From the NCBI GenBank assembly GCA_951812615.1, contig CATOSU010000020.1, forward strand, positions 101,873 to 165,872: 64,000 nt of DNA, written 5' to 3'. The DNA is from an uncultured Paracoccaceae bacterium. GTDB taxonomy: Bacteria > Pseudomonadota > Alphaproteobacteria > Rhodobacterales > Rhodobacteraceae. Below, one piece after another: positions 17,940 to 27,285 of this stretch. The translations under genes were made by a program, and so were the position numbers. Numbering within the stretch: the stretch's first letter is position 1; the number at the start of each line of letters is the position of its first letter. The notes beneath the pieces are model-generated. The model saw nothing but the letters and a program-made list of their open reading frames with translations, was not told the DNA's origin and did no database searches.

Positions 17940-18212
17940 CTACCGTGTGGCCCGGCCAAGCAGATAGCCAACGCCAAGCGCGGCGATCAGCGTCAGCAGC
18001 GGCTTGTCCTTCGGCACACCGTCCAGTTCGTCATTCAGCCGGTCCCAGAGATCCTCGATGGATTTCAGGCCGGCAAGGTGTTCGCCCAGAAACGTATCCA
18101 GCGTGAAATCCTCCGGTGCGGACCGGGGCGTCGCGATGCGGGGCGCGGGCTGGTCTGCCAGTTTGCGCTGAAGATCTGCCAGCTCGGCGGCAAAATCGGT
18201 TCGGCTGGTCAT
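17940..18212 (-). CDS. DUF883/ElaB-YqjD-like small membrane-anchored protein
   Basis: The 90-residue protein has an N-terminal helical, charged region (TDFAAELADLQRKLADQ) and a C-terminal hydrophobic anchor LLTLIAALGVGYLLGRATR. The GVGYLLGR ending is typical of ElaB/YqjD/DUF883 proteins, which are inner-membrane anchored and linked to ribosome binding in E. coli YqjD. The ATG at 18212 is chosen because GGAGGCCCCG precedes it. It starts the operon with the holin-like and deacetylase genes and is divergent from the BrkB gene. Confidence 0.7.
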   Translation of the reverse strand: MTSRTDFAAELADLQRKLADQPAPRIATPRSAPEDFTLDTFLGEHLAGLKSIEDLWDRLNDELDGVPKDKPLLTLIAALGVGYLLGRATR

Positions 18213-18311
18213 CGGGGCCTCCCTGTGCTGCCGCTGCAGGTTCCACCGGATCAGACAGAGTTGCAAGCGCGGCAAGCGCCGGGCATGGTTCTGGCGGAGC
18301 GAAGGAGACCG

Positions 18312-19169
18312 ATGCCCATGCAGGTGAGCGTGACCCGCGTCTATTTCCGCGCGCTGCTGGCCGCGGTGTCGCGGTTCAACGACAAGCGCGGCTGGGTGAT
18401 GAGCAGCCATGTGGCCATGTCCATGTTGCTGGCGCTGTTCCCGTTCCTGTTATTCGTGGTCTCGCTGGCCGGGGCGCTGACCGAGGGCGTGCATACCGAG
18501 GCGCTGATCGCCCTGACGATCGGGTCCTGGCCCGACGAAATCGCCGATCCGATCGCGCGCGAAGTGCGCGCGGTTATGTCCGCCGGTTCCGGCGGTGTGC
18601 TGACGCTGGGCGCGGTGCTGGCGCTCTATTTCGCGTCGAACGGGGTGGATGCGCTGCGGGCGGCGATGACGCGGGCCTATCGCGGGCATGATCCCCGGCC
18701 ATGGTGGCGTCAGCGGCTGGTCTGCGTGATCTTCGTTCTGGGGGGTGCCGTGCTGCTGGTGGGGGCCACGATCATCGGGATCGCCGCCCCGCTCTATTTC
18801 CGTTTCGTGATCGATACCGCGCCGGGGCTCTACCTCGCCGTTTTCGGCAGTGAAACGATGCGGCAAACGCTCACCCTCCTGTTGCTGCTGGTGGCTGTGA
18901 CCAGCTGTCACGTCTGGCTGCCGGGCTATCACCGGCGGGTTGCGCATATCTGGCCCGGTATCCTGCTGACCGTGCTGTGCTGGGGCGTTGCGGGCTTTGG
19001 GTTCGGGTACTATCTGGACCGGTTTTCCAGCTACAGCGCCACCTACGCAGGACTGGCCGGGGCAATGTCGGCGCTGATCTTTCTGTACCTGATGTCCGCG
19101 ATCCTCATCCTCGGGGCCGAACTGAACGGTGCGCTGGGCGATGTTGACCGCAAGACGGACGCGGTCTAG
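18312..19169 (+). CDS. YihY/BrkB family inner-membrane protein
   Basis: The 285-residue protein has six predicted membrane helices and family-typical pieces: MSSHVAMSMLLALFPFLLFVVSLAG near the start and SSYSATYAGLAGAMSALIFLYLMSAILILGAELN near the end. The family (once called BrkB/ribonuclease BN) has no settled function; some members are proposed transporters. GAAGGAG lies just before ATG 18312. The cytochrome gene follows after 35 bases on the same strand. Confidence 0.85.
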   Translation: MPMQVSVTRVYFRALLAAVSRFNDKRGWVMSSHVAMSMLLALFPFLLFVVSLAGALTEGVHTEALIALTIGSWPDEIADPIAREVRAVMSAGSGGVLTLGAVLALYFASNGVDALRAAMTRAYRGHDPRPWWRQRLVCVIFVLGGAVLLVGATIIGIAAPLYFRFVIDTAPGLYLAVFGSETMRQTLTLLLLLVAVTSCHVWLPGYHRRVAHIWPGILLTVLCWGVAGFGFGYYLDRFSSYSATYAGLAGAMSALIFLYLMSAILILGAELNGALGDVDRKTDAV

Positions 19170-19204
19170 GTCCAGTGGAGCGCGGAGAACAGGAGGCAGG
19201 CCGC

Positions 19205-21124
19205 ATGTGGGTATCGGCAGGGCCGCGGGCGGTTTTGATCGCATTGTCTCTGATCTGGGCCGGCGCCGGGAAGGCGCAGGATCACGTGGGATCCGCCGTT
19301 TGTGCCGATTGCCACACCGAACAGGCCGACGCCTGGGCCGGGTCGCATCACGCGCTGGCCTGGACCGCGCCGGGGCCGGACACCGTGGTCGCCGACTTCG
19401 ACGGATCATCCTATCAGGGCGCAGACATGTCCGTGCAGTTCGTGCGCGAAGGCGACGCCTATTCCATCACCGTGACCGAGGCGGATGGCACAACCACCGC
19501 CTATCCGGTGCATTCGGTGGCCGGTATCGCGCCGCTGCAACAATACCTGCTGGAAACAGAACCCGGCCGGGTACAGAGCTTTGACGTGGCATGGGATGCC
19601 GAGCGCGGGACATGGTATCACCTTTATCCCGGCGATCCGCCGGGGCCTGCGGACGGGTTGCACTGGACCGGGCCCTACAAGACATGGAACGCGCGCTGTG
19701 CGGAATGCCACGCGACGGATTACCGCCGCGCCTACAGCCCCCGGCAGCGGCGCTACAATTCGACCTCCGCGGAATGGGGCGTCGGCTGTGAAGCCTGCCA
19801 CGGGCCGGGATCGGCACATGTGGACTGGGCAAAGACGCCGGATGCGCCGATGCCCGAAGCCGGCGGGTTTTCCATGGCCTTCAACACCGGCAACGCCGAA
19901 GCCGGGATCCAGCAATGCGCTGGCTGCCATTCCCGGCGCGAAAACCTGACCGATGGCAACCCGCTGCCCGGCACGCCGTTTCACGATGCCTTCCGGCTGG
20001 CCCTGCTGCGGCCCGGCCTCTATCACGCGGATGGGCAGATCCTGGATGAGGTCTACGTCTACGGGTCGTTCCTGCAGTCGAAAATGTATGCCCGCGGCGT
20101 CGGCTGCATGAACTGCCACGACCCGCATGGCGCAACACCCGTGGCCGAGGGCAACGCGGTCTGCACCCAATGCCATTCGCCGGCGGGAAACCCGGATTTC
20201 CCGACACTGAAGCCGGCCGAATACGACACGTCCGACCACCATTCCCATGCCGCCGGCAGCGAGGGTGCTGAGTGCAAAAGCTGTCACATGATCGAACGCA
20301 CCTATATGGGCATCGACGGCCGCCGCGATCACAGCTTCCGCGTGCCGCGTCCTGATCTGGGGGCCGAAACCGGCAGCCCGGACGCCTGTACCGATTGCCA
20401 CGAAGACCGGACCCAGAGCTGGGCCGCCGCGCAGATCGCGGACTGGTACCCCGACAGCGCCCATCGCGGGCCGCATTACGGGCAGGTGCTGGCCCATGGC
20501 CGGGCGGACCCGCCGGCCGCCGCCGCTGCGCTGTCCGGTCTGGCCACGGATACCGGTCAGCCCGGTATCGTGCGGGCCACCGCGCTCTACCTGTTGCAGG
20601 CCGCCGGCGATCCGGCCGCGGTTGCGGCGGCGCTGGACCTGCTGGGCGATCCCGATCCGCTGGTCCGGGCCGAGGCCACGGGGCTTGCACAGGCGCTGCC
20701 CGGACCGGCCCGCGCCGCCGCGCTGACGCCGCTGTTGTCGGATCCGGTGCGCAGCGTGCGTCTGGCGGCGGCCCGGCAGATGCTGACACTGCAGCCGGCC
20801 GATCTGACCCCCAGCCAGTCTGCGCTGCTGGGCGAGGCGATGATCGACTGGCGAAAATCCCTGTCGAACAAGCTCGATTTCCCCGAAACGCACATGGTCA
20901 TGGGCGGCATGGCGCTGACCACGCGCAGCTACGCCGCCGCGCAGGCGGCGTTCCGCGAAACCGTGCGGCTGGACCCGCAGCGTGTCGAAGCCTGGTCGAT
21001 CCTGATCCGGCTGACCCATGCCACCGAGGGGCTGGATGCCGCCCGCGCCGTGCTGCGGGATGCGCTGCGCCGGGTGCCGGACGATCCGGGTCTGATCGAG
21101 CTCCGCGCCCGCATGGGTGGCTGA
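19205..21124 (+). CDS. Octahaem c-type cytochrome with HEAT/TPR-like C-terminus
   Basis: The 639-residue exported protein has a signal peptide (MWVSAGPRAVLIALSLIWAGAGKAQ) and eight CxxCH haem sites at about residues 33, 165, 195, 238, 301, 320, 357 and 395. The layout resembles the cytochrome c554-type multihaem family. From about 435 on, the sequence turns into alanine- and leucine-rich helical repeats (HEAT-like) and then a TPR-like end (YAAAQAAFRETVRLDPQRVEAWSILIRL). ATG 19205 is chosen because AGGAGG precedes it; a GTG ten codons earlier is less likely. Electron-transfer partner and substrate are unknown. Confidence 0.88.
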   Translation: MWVSAGPRAVLIALSLIWAGAGKAQDHVGSAVCADCHTEQADAWAGSHHALAWTAPGPDTVVADFDGSSYQGADMSVQFVREGDAYSITVTEADGTTTAYPVHSVAGIAPLQQYLLETEPGRVQSFDVAWDAERGTWYHLYPGDPPGPADGLHWTGPYKTWNARCAECHATDYRRAYSPRQRRYNSTSAEWGVGCEACHGPGSAHVDWAKTPDAPMPEAGGFSMAFNTGNAEAGIQQCAGCHSRRENLTDGNPLPGTPFHDAFRLALLRPGLYHADGQILDEVYVYGSFLQSKMYARGVGCMNCHDPHGATPVAEGNAVCTQCHSPAGNPDFPTLKPAEYDTSDHHSHAAGSEGAECKSCHMIERTYMGIDGRRDHSFRVPRPDLGAETGSPDACTDCHEDRTQSWAAAQIADWYPDSAHRGPHYGQVLAHGRADPPAAAAALSGLATDTGQPGIVRATALYLLQAAGDPAAVAAALDLLGDPDPLVRAEATGLAQALPGPARAAALTPLLSDPVRSVRLAAARQMLTLQPADLTPSQSALLGEAMIDWRKSLSNKLDFPETHMVMGGMALTTRSYAAAQAAFRETVRLDPQRVEAWSILIRLTHATEGLDAARAVLRDALRRVPDDPGLIELRARMGG

Positions 21125-21240
21125 CCGGCAGGCCGGGAAAATTCGCCGAAAAGCCGCTGCATCGCCACGATCTGCGCAAACTCATCCTTCACCTTTGGCT
21201 GTCACATCAGGCCCGGCCTGAGATCAGCCCGAGGTGCCCC

Positions 21241-21486
21241 ATGCCCGCCACGCCGCAACCGACGCCCCGCGCGCGCCTGTTCGAATACCTGCGCCAGCAG
21301 GAGGCCGGTGCCGCCGCCGAACGGCAGCTGTCGGTCGAGCGGATGACGCGGATCGACGGACAGGCCGAAGCGTTTCAGTTGCAGCTTGCGCTGCACTCAT
21401 GGACCCGGCCGCAGCCGGTGCTGAAATCGCAATCAGCCCCGGAACCCCGTGGCCACCACGAATTTTTCCGAACTGTCCGCCCGTGA
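21241..21486 (+). CDS. Possible small protein of unknown function
   Basis: An 81-residue frame ([23 protein letters not shown]...) has strong GC third-position bias and a GAGG sequence before the ATG. The middle would be helical and charged. Its last 54 bases overlap the convergent rlmE gene, which weakens the case for the full length. I recognise no family. Confidence 0.4.
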   Translation: MPATPQPTPRARLFEYLRQQEAGAAAERQLSVERMTRIDGQAEAFQLQLALHSWTRPQPVLKSQSAPEPRGHHEFFRTVRP

Positions 21487-22134
21487 CGCCGGCGGTTTGA
21501 CGTTGGCCACCTTGGTGAATTTCTGCTTCAGAAGCTTCTGAAGCTCGCCCTCTGCGCCGCCGGCCAGCACCTTGGCAACAAATGTGCCGCCCTCGGCCAG
21601 CACGTCAAAGGCGAAATAGGCCGCCGTTTCGCACAGCGCCATGATCCGCAGGTGATCTGTCTGCTTGTGCCCCGAAGACGCCGCGGCCATGTCCGACATC
21701 ACCACATCCGCCGGACCATCCAGCCACGCGCGCACCTTGTCGTCGGCCCCGTCATCGAGAAAATCGAGCTGATGGATCTCGGCCCCGGGCACCGGGTCCA
21801 CCTCCTGCAGATCAATGCCGATAATGCGGCCCACTGCCTTGCCCTGCTTTTCCCCCAGCGCGTTGATCCGCGGCACTGCCACCTGCAGCCAGCCGCCGGG
21901 CGCGCAGCCCAGATCGACAACACGCGCGCCGGGGACGAGGAACCTGTACTTGTCGTCCAGCTCGAGGATCTTGTACGCGGCGCGCCCGCGCAAACCTTCG
22001 GCCTGCGCCCGCCGGACATACGGGTCGTTGAGCTGCCGCTGCAACCAGCGGGTCGAACTGAGCTTGCGGCCGCGGGCGGTCTTGACCTTGACGGTCAGAT
22101 CGCGCTGGCCCCGGCCCGAGGATTTTTTTGCCAT
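21433..22134 (-). CDS. rlmE: 23S rRNA (uridine-2'-O)-methyltransferase RlmE
   Basis: RlmE (FtsJ/RrmJ) methylates the 2'-OH of U2552 in the A loop of 23S rRNA using SAM and aids large-subunit maturation. The 233-residue protein has the SAM motif [13 protein letters not shown] and the K-D-K-E catalytic residues in [21 protein letters not shown] and [10 protein letters not shown]. The basic N-terminal extension ([26 protein letters not shown]) is longer than in E. coli, as usual for alphaproteobacteria. Two hairpins lie just upstream. Confidence 0.95.
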   Translation of the reverse strand: MAKKSSGRGQRDLTVKVKTARGRKLSSTRWLQRQLNDPYVRRAQAEGLRGRAAYKILELDDKYRFLVPGARVVDLGCAPGGWLQVAVPRINALGEKQGKAVGRIIGIDLQEVDPVPGAEIHQLDFLDDGADDKVRAWLDGPADVVMSDMAAASSGHKQTDHLRIMALCETAAYFAFDVLAEGGTFVAKVLAGGAEGELQKLLKQKFTKVANVKPPASRADSSEKFVVATGFRG

Positions 22135-22150
22135 GTCATGGTCTCCGGGT

Positions 22151-22198
22151 GCAAAACTCTTTCAAAGAGTTTTGCCAAAAGTTTTTGCAAAACTTTTG
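22151..22198. repeat. Two tandem perfect hairpins before rlmE
   Basis: Hairpin one (22151-22175) has an 11-bp stem starting GCAAAACTCTT with loop TCA; hairpin two (22176-22198) has a 10-bp stem starting CAAAAGTTTT with loop TGC. They directly abut each other in the 72-base gap between the aminotransferase stop and the rlmE start, and probably terminate or stabilise the upstream transcript. The architecture is the same as at 8571-8657. Confidence 0.8.
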
Positions 22199-22206
22199 CG
22201 TCCCTG

Positions 22207-23457
22207 TCACCCCAGTTCCTCCAGCGCGGCCAAAAGCTGGGCGACCTCGTGCTGGGAATTGTAGTGGCAGAGCGAGATCCGGATCGCGTCCGCATGTCCC
22301 AGCGGATCGAGGATATTGCCGGAATAATGATCTGCTTTGCGGGTATGGGTGCGGATGCCGCGCTGGTTGAGAAAGGTCACCACGTCGGGCGAGGGATGCC
22401 CGTCGATCACGATGGACACCAGACCCTCGCGCGCCGGATTGTCCGCGCCGCCGATAATGGTGACATGCGTCATGTCGCGCAGGCCGCGCAGGTTGCCCGT
22501 GCCGTCGATCATCGCGTCCGTCAGCGCCTTTTCATGTGCGTGAATGGCCCGGCCCGCGGCGACGATCCGCGCCCGGCGGTCGGTTTCGTCCGAAACCTCG
22601 CCGCCCAGCCACTCGAAATAGCCGACCACGTCCGACATGGTGGCGTAGGCGCCGGTGTCGCGGGTGCCGAATTCCCACCCCGCTTCAGGCGCGCCGATCA
22701 GCCGGTCATGGGGCAGAACGCTCAGCCGGTCCGAGATCCAGCCGATCCCGTAGCCGTGCCGCGAAAACACCTTGTAGGGCGAGATCGCATAACCGTCGAT
22801 GCCATAGCTGTCGATGTCGATGCGGCCATGCGCGGCGTGCTGGATGCCATCAACGATGATCAGCGCATCGGGCGCCACCCGGCGGATCGCGGCGGCGATG
22901 CCTTCGACATCGATGCCCATGCCGGTGACCGGAGAGGTGTGCAGGATCGTCGCCACGGACACGTCCGGGGTCAGTAGCGCCTCGTAGGCGGCGACATCGA
23001 CGCTGCCGGTCGCATCGTCATGCGCGACACTGACATAATCGAGCCCGGCGAACCCGGCCCATGTCCGCGCCGCGGATCTCGACGCGGGATGTTCCACGGT
23101 CGACCCGATCACCTTGCTGCCCTTCGGCGCGTTGATACAGGCCGTGCGGATCATGCGGAACAGCAGTTCGGTGCCGCTTTCCCCACAAAAGAACTGACCG
23201 GTTGATGCGTTCATGAACACGCGCATGTCGGCCTTGGCTTTATCGATCAGCGCGACCAGCGCGTGCGCAGCCGGGTTGTCGCGGCCCTGATTGTCGGGGA
23301 TGGCGGCGAATTTCGCCGAGGTCTCGACCACCGAATTCAGGGTCAGCGCACCACCGGCATTTTCGAAAAACACCCGCGGTCCCTGAAAGGGGCAGGCATC
23401 CACATGTGCAAAACGGCTGCGGATATCATCCAGCAGCGCGGGGGTAATTTCGGCCAT
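22207..23457 (-). CDS. Class V aminotransferase (cysteine-desulfurase-like fold)
   Basis: The 416-residue PLP enzyme has the class V fold: FFENAGGALT start, STVEHPAS, IVDGIQHAAHG (Asp holding the PLP nitrogen) and the Schiff-base lysine in ISPYKVFSRHGYG. The C-terminal RISLCHYNS matches the family. It is not a standard IscS/SufS because the active-site cysteine loop is absent, so a small-molecule lyase or aminotransferase role is more likely. ATG 23457 is chosen over an adjacent GTG because AAGGA lies at good spacing. An amidase gene lies 58 bases upstream. Confidence 0.82.
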   Translation of the reverse strand: MAEITPALLDDIRSRFAHVDACPFQGPRVFFENAGGALTLNSVVETSAKFAAIPDNQGRDNPAAHALVALIDKAKADMRVFMNASTGQFFCGESGTELLFRMIRTACINAPKGSKVIGSTVEHPASRSAARTWAGFAGLDYVSVAHDDATGSVDVAAYEALLTPDVSVATILHTSPVTGMGIDVEGIAAAIRRVAPDALIIVDGIQHAAHGRIDIDSYGIDGYAISPYKVFSRHGYGIGWISDRLSVLPHDRLIGAPEAGWEFGTRDTGAYATMSDVVGYFEWLGGEVSDETDRRARIVAAGRAIHAHEKALTDAMIDGTGNLRGLRDMTHVTIIGGADNPAREGLVSIVIDGHPSPDVVTFLNQRGIRTHTRKADHYSGNILDPLGHADAIRISLCHYNSQHEVAQLLAALEELG

Positions 23458-23515
23458 CACAGCGGTCCTTTCAGGGCGTTTCGGAGCGCGGGTATGGCCG
23501 TCCGCCGATGCGGCG

Positions 23516-24916
23516 TCAAGCGCTCGCGGGGCTGCAGACCTCGGGCGCGCCGTTTGCCGCTTCGATCACCCGTCCGGCGGCCAGCAGAACATCCTCGCGG
23601 TAGGGGGCGGAAATCAGCTGCACGCCGACCGGCGCGTCGCCGGCAAACCCGGTGGCCACCGACAGTCCCGGCAGCGCCAGCGCGGGCACCGCCCGCTGCG
23701 GCAACTGCGCCTCATAGACGGCGGCGAAGGCGTCTTCGCTGCGGATGTCCTCGAGCTGCGGAAAGGGCAGGGCACCCGACACCGGGCAGAGCAGCAACGG
23801 CGTTTGAGCAAAGAACCGCTGCCAGTCGCGCATCAGGGTCACGCGGTCGCGCAGGGCGGTCATCAGGTTGTCCATGCCGGGCGCTTTCATGCCGCGGGTC
23901 ATCTGGGCAGTGACGAACAGCGCGGCGGCATTGCCCTCGTTTTCCAGTGCCTCGCGCGCCGCCATGTGGTTTTCCGCCATCCACAGCCGCGCGTTCAGCG
24001 CCGCCGCGTCCCGCATCGACGGCGGGTCGCCCTCGGTCACGGTCCAACCGGCGGCGCGCAGGGTATCGGCGGCTGCGTTCAGCGCGGCGGTCACTTCGGC
24101 GGCCACGGGCATTCCGTCCGGCGCATGGGACAGAACGGCGTGCTTTGCAAACGGGCCCTGATCGATCGGCACCGGCAGCGCCCACGGGTCCTCGGGGTCG
24201 GGGCCGGACATGACCCGGAGCGCCAGTTCGATATCGTCCATCGACCGTGCCAGCGGACCGGACACAGCCATCAGCTGTGCGCCAACGAAGCGGTCGGCGG
24301 CAGAGGCATTGCGCGCCGGCACCCGACCCAGCGACGGGCGCAGGCCGTGCAGCCCGCAGGCATAGGCCGGGTAACGAACCGACCCGGCGATATCGGTGCC
24401 ATGCCCGATCGCGCAGAGCCCCGCGGCCACCGCCGCCCCGGCACCGCCCGACGACCCGCCCGGCGTCAGCGCCGGGTTGCGGGGGTTGAGCGTCTGGCCA
24501 TGCAGATCGTTGTCGGTGAACCAACGCAGCGAGAAGGCCGGCGTGTTGGTGCGGCCCACGATCACGGCACCGGCCTTGCGCAGATTGGCCACCACCGGGC
24601 TGTCTGTGGCGGCGATCAGGTCTTTTTGCAGGGTCAGCCCGTTGGTGGTTGCCTGCCCGGCCTGATCGACATTGACCTTGATGGTCACCGGCACCCCGGC
24701 CAGCGGCCCGGGATCCTCGCCCGCGGTGCGACGGACATCGATGGCGCGGGCCTCGGCCAGCGCTTCGTCCGGAAACTGCTGAACGATCGCGTTGATCGCG
24801 GGGTTCACCTGTTCGATGCGATCCAGATGCGCGCGCGTCACCTCTTCTGCGCTGATTTCGCCGCGCTGCACGGCGGCCGCGATTTCGGTTGCCGTGTTGT
24901 TCCAGATATCGCCCAT
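23516..24916 (-). CDS. Amidase signature family protein
   Basis: The 466-residue hydrolase has the full Ser-Ser-Lys amidase triad: Lys in GVPVTIKVNVD, the cis-Ser in LTPGGSSGGAGAAVAAG, and the nucleophile Ser in GTDIAGSVRYPA. Amidase signature enzymes cleave amides to acids; the substrate is not readable. A GGGAGGA ribosome site precedes the ATG. It is divergent from the DMT exporter and leads towards the aminotransferase. It could hydrolyse amides made by the nitrile hydratase at 3.8-5.4 kb, but it is not linked to it. Confidence 0.88.
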   Translation of the reverse strand: MGDIWNNTATEIAAAVQRGEISAEEVTRAHLDRIEQVNPAINAIVQQFPDEALAEARAIDVRRTAGEDPGPLAGVPVTIKVNVDQAGQATTNGLTLQKDLIAATDSPVVANLRKAGAVIVGRTNTPAFSLRWFTDNDLHGQTLNPRNPALTPGGSSGGAGAAVAAGLCAIGHGTDIAGSVRYPAYACGLHGLRPSLGRVPARNASAADRFVGAQLMAVSGPLARSMDDIELALRVMSGPDPEDPWALPVPIDQGPFAKHAVLSHAPDGMPVAAEVTAALNAAADTLRAAGWTVTEGDPPSMRDAAALNARLWMAENHMAAREALENEGNAAALFVTAQMTRGMKAPGMDNLMTALRDRVTLMRDWQRFFAQTPLLLCPVSGALPFPQLEDIRSEDAFAAVYEAQLPQRAVPALALPGLSVATGFAGDAPVGVQLISAPYREDVLLAAGRVIEAANGAPEVCSPASA

Positions 24917-25015
24917 GTCCGATCCTCCCGCCTGCGGTCGAGAGTGTCGTCAAAACCGCCGGCCTGCAAGCATTGCCGTGCTTGTACCCGGGACCGGATT
25001 TGGGCAGGCAGGGGT

Positions 25016-25897
25016 ATGTTTCGCCCCGGTCCCGCCCTGCCTGTGATTCTGGCCTTCTTTGCCGCCGCCCTCTGGGGCGTCTGGTGGATCCCGGTGCGCT
25101 GGCTGCGCGGGTACGGGCTGGACGGGGCACAGGGCGGGTTGCTGCTGATGTCGGGGGCGGCGCTGGCCTGTCTGGCAATGCTGGCCTTCCGGCCCGGCCA
25201 CGCCCGGCTGTCCGGGCGGGCATGGCTGGGGGCGATGCTGATCGGGACGGCCTTCACCGCCTACTCGGCGGCGCTGAATTACTCCGAGGTGGTGCGGGTG
25301 ATCCTGCTGTTCTACCTCGCCCCGGTCTGGAGCAAGATCATCGAGCGGCTGTTTTTCGGCATCCCGTGGCGCTGGACCTCGACGCTGGCGCTGATGGCCG
25401 CGCTGGCCGGGGCGTTGCTGTTGCTGGGAACGGACGTGTTCAGCGGCAGCCTGCGCGGCGGTGACGTGATCGCCATTCTGTCGGGGGCGGCCTGGTCTGC
25501 CGGCGCGGCGCTGGTGTTTTCGTCGCCTTCCGAATCACCGGTTGGCCTGACGGCGGTAACTGTCGCCTTTACAATGATTTCCAGCCTGTTCTTCATCCTG
25601 GTTGAAAGCGCGCCGCTGCCGGAACTGAAAACCCTTCCGGCGCTGTGGCCAGCGTTTTTCGTGGGCGCGGCTTATGTGATTCCGGTCCTGTTCCTGACCT
25701 TGTGGAGCGCGCAGCGACTGGCACCGGCAACCCTGTCTTTCCTTCTGACGGCCGAGCTTTTATCCGGGGTGATCTCGGGCGCGCTGTGGCTGGACGAACC
25801 GTTCGGCTGGCCACAGGCCGCCGGCGCGGCGCTGATCCTGTCGGCGGCCATGGTCGAGGTTCTGGTTCCCGCCGGGGACGGTCAGCTGCGGACGTAA
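25016..25897 (+). CDS. DMT-superfamily (EamA) transporter
   Basis: The 293-residue protein has ten predicted membrane helices in two EamA repeats. The first begins LPVILAFFAAALWGVWWIPVRWL and the second follows SGSLRGGDVIAILSGAAWSAGAAL. Members export amino acids and other metabolites. The open frame runs far upstream, but that part is the shadow of the amidase gene, so ATG 25016 after AGGGG is chosen. Its end overlaps the convergent SHMT-like gene by 16 bases. Confidence 0.85.
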   Translation: MFRPGPALPVILAFFAAALWGVWWIPVRWLRGYGLDGAQGGLLLMSGAALACLAMLAFRPGHARLSGRAWLGAMLIGTAFTAYSAALNYSEVVRVILLFYLAPVWSKIIERLFFGIPWRWTSTLALMAALAGALLLLGTDVFSGSLRGGDVIAILSGAAWSAGAALVFSSPSESPVGLTAVTVAFTMISSLFFILVESAPLPELKTLPALWPAFFVGAAYVIPVLFLTLWSAQRLAPATLSFLLTAELLSGVISGALWLDEPFGWPQAAGAALILSAAMVEVLVPAGDGQLRT

Positions 25898-27204
25898 TGC
25901 ATGCCCTGAAACCCTGCGCGAAGCGCGGCTGTGCGCGGCGCGACCTCTGTCGGGTCATTGGCGCGAAGGGCTTCGGCGATCAGCGCAGCCAGCGCGGGCG
26001 CATCCTCCGGTGTCACTCCGCGCCGCACCAGCTCGGGCGTGCCGATCCGCAGCCCGTTCAGATCCCCGTCCAGTTCCGGCAGCGGCAGGCCGATCCCGCA
26101 GGCCAGAAACCCGGCCTTGCGCAGGGTTTTCGATGCAGCCTGCCCACCGCCCATGGCCGCTGCGTCCAGTGCGAACTGATGCGACCGGGTCATGCCCCGG
26201 TCGGCGGCAAAGACCGGCAGGCCGGCATCCGCCAGCGCCGCGGCCAGCGCCACGGCCGTATCGACCATCGCGGCGGCATAGGCGGCCCCGAATTCGCGCC
26301 AGTCCAGCAGCGTCAGCGCGAGAGCGGCGGATTTGGCGGCGTCGAAGTTGGCGGTCATGCCGGGAAAGGCGATCGCATCCAGCCGCTCTGCAATCTCTGC
26401 GTCGTTTGACACGATCAGCCCTCCGGCCGGCCCCCCGAGGCTTTTGTAGGTGCTCATCGTCATCAGATGTGCGCCCTCGTCCAGCGAGTTCTTCCAGGCC
26501 CGGCCGGCGATGATGCCGCATTGATGGGCCGCATCGAATAACAGTTTTGCACCCACTTCGTCGGCAATCCCGCGCGCCTGCGCGACGGGGTGTTCAAACA
26601 GGTTCAGACTGCCGCCGATGGTGATCAGCTTTGGCCGCACCTCCTGTGCCTGTCGCCGCAACGCGTCGATATCCACGGTATAGCCGTCTGCATTCACCGG
26701 CGCGGGCAGGGTGTTCAGCCCGTAAAGCCCGGCACAGCCCGGCGCGTGATGGGTGACATGCCCGCCGATTTCGGACGACGGCGCGATGATCGTGTCACCG
26801 GGGCTGGTCAGCGCCATGAAGCCGTATAGATTGGCCAGCGCGCCCGACGGCACCCGGATTTCCGCGTATCTTGCGCCGAAGATTTCGCAGGCCAGCTCGG
26901 CGGCGATCACCTCGATCTCTTCGATGGCCTCCAGCCCCATTTCGTATTTGTCGCCGGGATAGCCCAGCGACGGCCGGCTGCCGAGGCCCCGCGCGAGAAC
27001 CGCTTCGGCGCGCGGGTTCATCACGTTGGTGGCGGGGTTGAGGTTGAAACACTCGCGGTCGTGGATGTCCAGATTGCGCGCAATCAGCGCGTCGATGCGG
27101 GCGGCGGTAGCCTCTGTACCGGCCGCGCCGGTGTCGGTGGCGATGGACTGAACAAGATCCTCGCAGGCGGCGGGGACCCAGGGACGGCGGGCGGCATGGG
27201 GCAT
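25882..27204 (-). CDS. SHMT-like PLP enzyme, non-canonical
   Basis: The 440-residue protein has the serine hydroxymethyltransferase fold: NLNPATNVMNPRAEAVL, GSRPSLGYPGDKYEMG, a Schiff-base lysine in MSTYKSLGGPAGG, and GLRIGTPELVRRG near the end. True GlyA has TTTHKTLRGPRGG at the lysine, so this looks like a specialised relative, perhaps acting on 2-methylserine or another beta-hydroxy amino acid (inference). AAAGGAG precedes the ATG. It is divergent from a LysR regulator with a palindrome between them. Confidence 0.8.
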   Translation of the reverse strand: MPHAARRPWVPAACEDLVQSIATDTGAAGTEATAARIDALIARNLDIHDRECFNLNPATNVMNPRAEAVLARGLGSRPSLGYPGDKYEMGLEAIEEIEVIAAELACEIFGARYAEIRVPSGALANLYGFMALTSPGDTIIAPSSEIGGHVTHHAPGCAGLYGLNTLPAPVNADGYTVDIDALRRQAQEVRPKLITIGGSLNLFEHPVAQARGIADEVGAKLLFDAAHQCGIIAGRAWKNSLDEGAHLMTMSTYKSLGGPAGGLIVSNDAEIAERLDAIAFPGMTANFDAAKSAALALTLLDWREFGAAYAAAMVDTAVALAAALADAGLPVFAADRGMTRSHQFALDAAAMGGGQAASKTLRKAGFLACGIGLPLPELDGDLNGLRIGTPELVRRGVTPEDAPALAALIAEALRANDPTEVAPRTAALRAGFQGMHYVRS

Positions 27205-27256
27205 GGCGAAACTCCTTTGCGCCCATAGGAACAGGCAGGGGGCTTGCCGGCAAACC

Positions 27257-27272
27257 AGTTTTTCGAAAAACT
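27257..27272. promoter_or_regulatory. 16-bp perfect palindrome, likely LysR operator
   Basis: AGTTTTTCGAAAAACT is a perfect palindrome in the 81-base gap between the divergent SHMT-like and LysR genes. Its AT-rich core stands out from the GC-rich surroundings. Position and symmetry fit a LysR-type binding site controlling both genes. Confidence 0.6.
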
Positions 27273-27285
27273 AGGGTCAGAAAAA

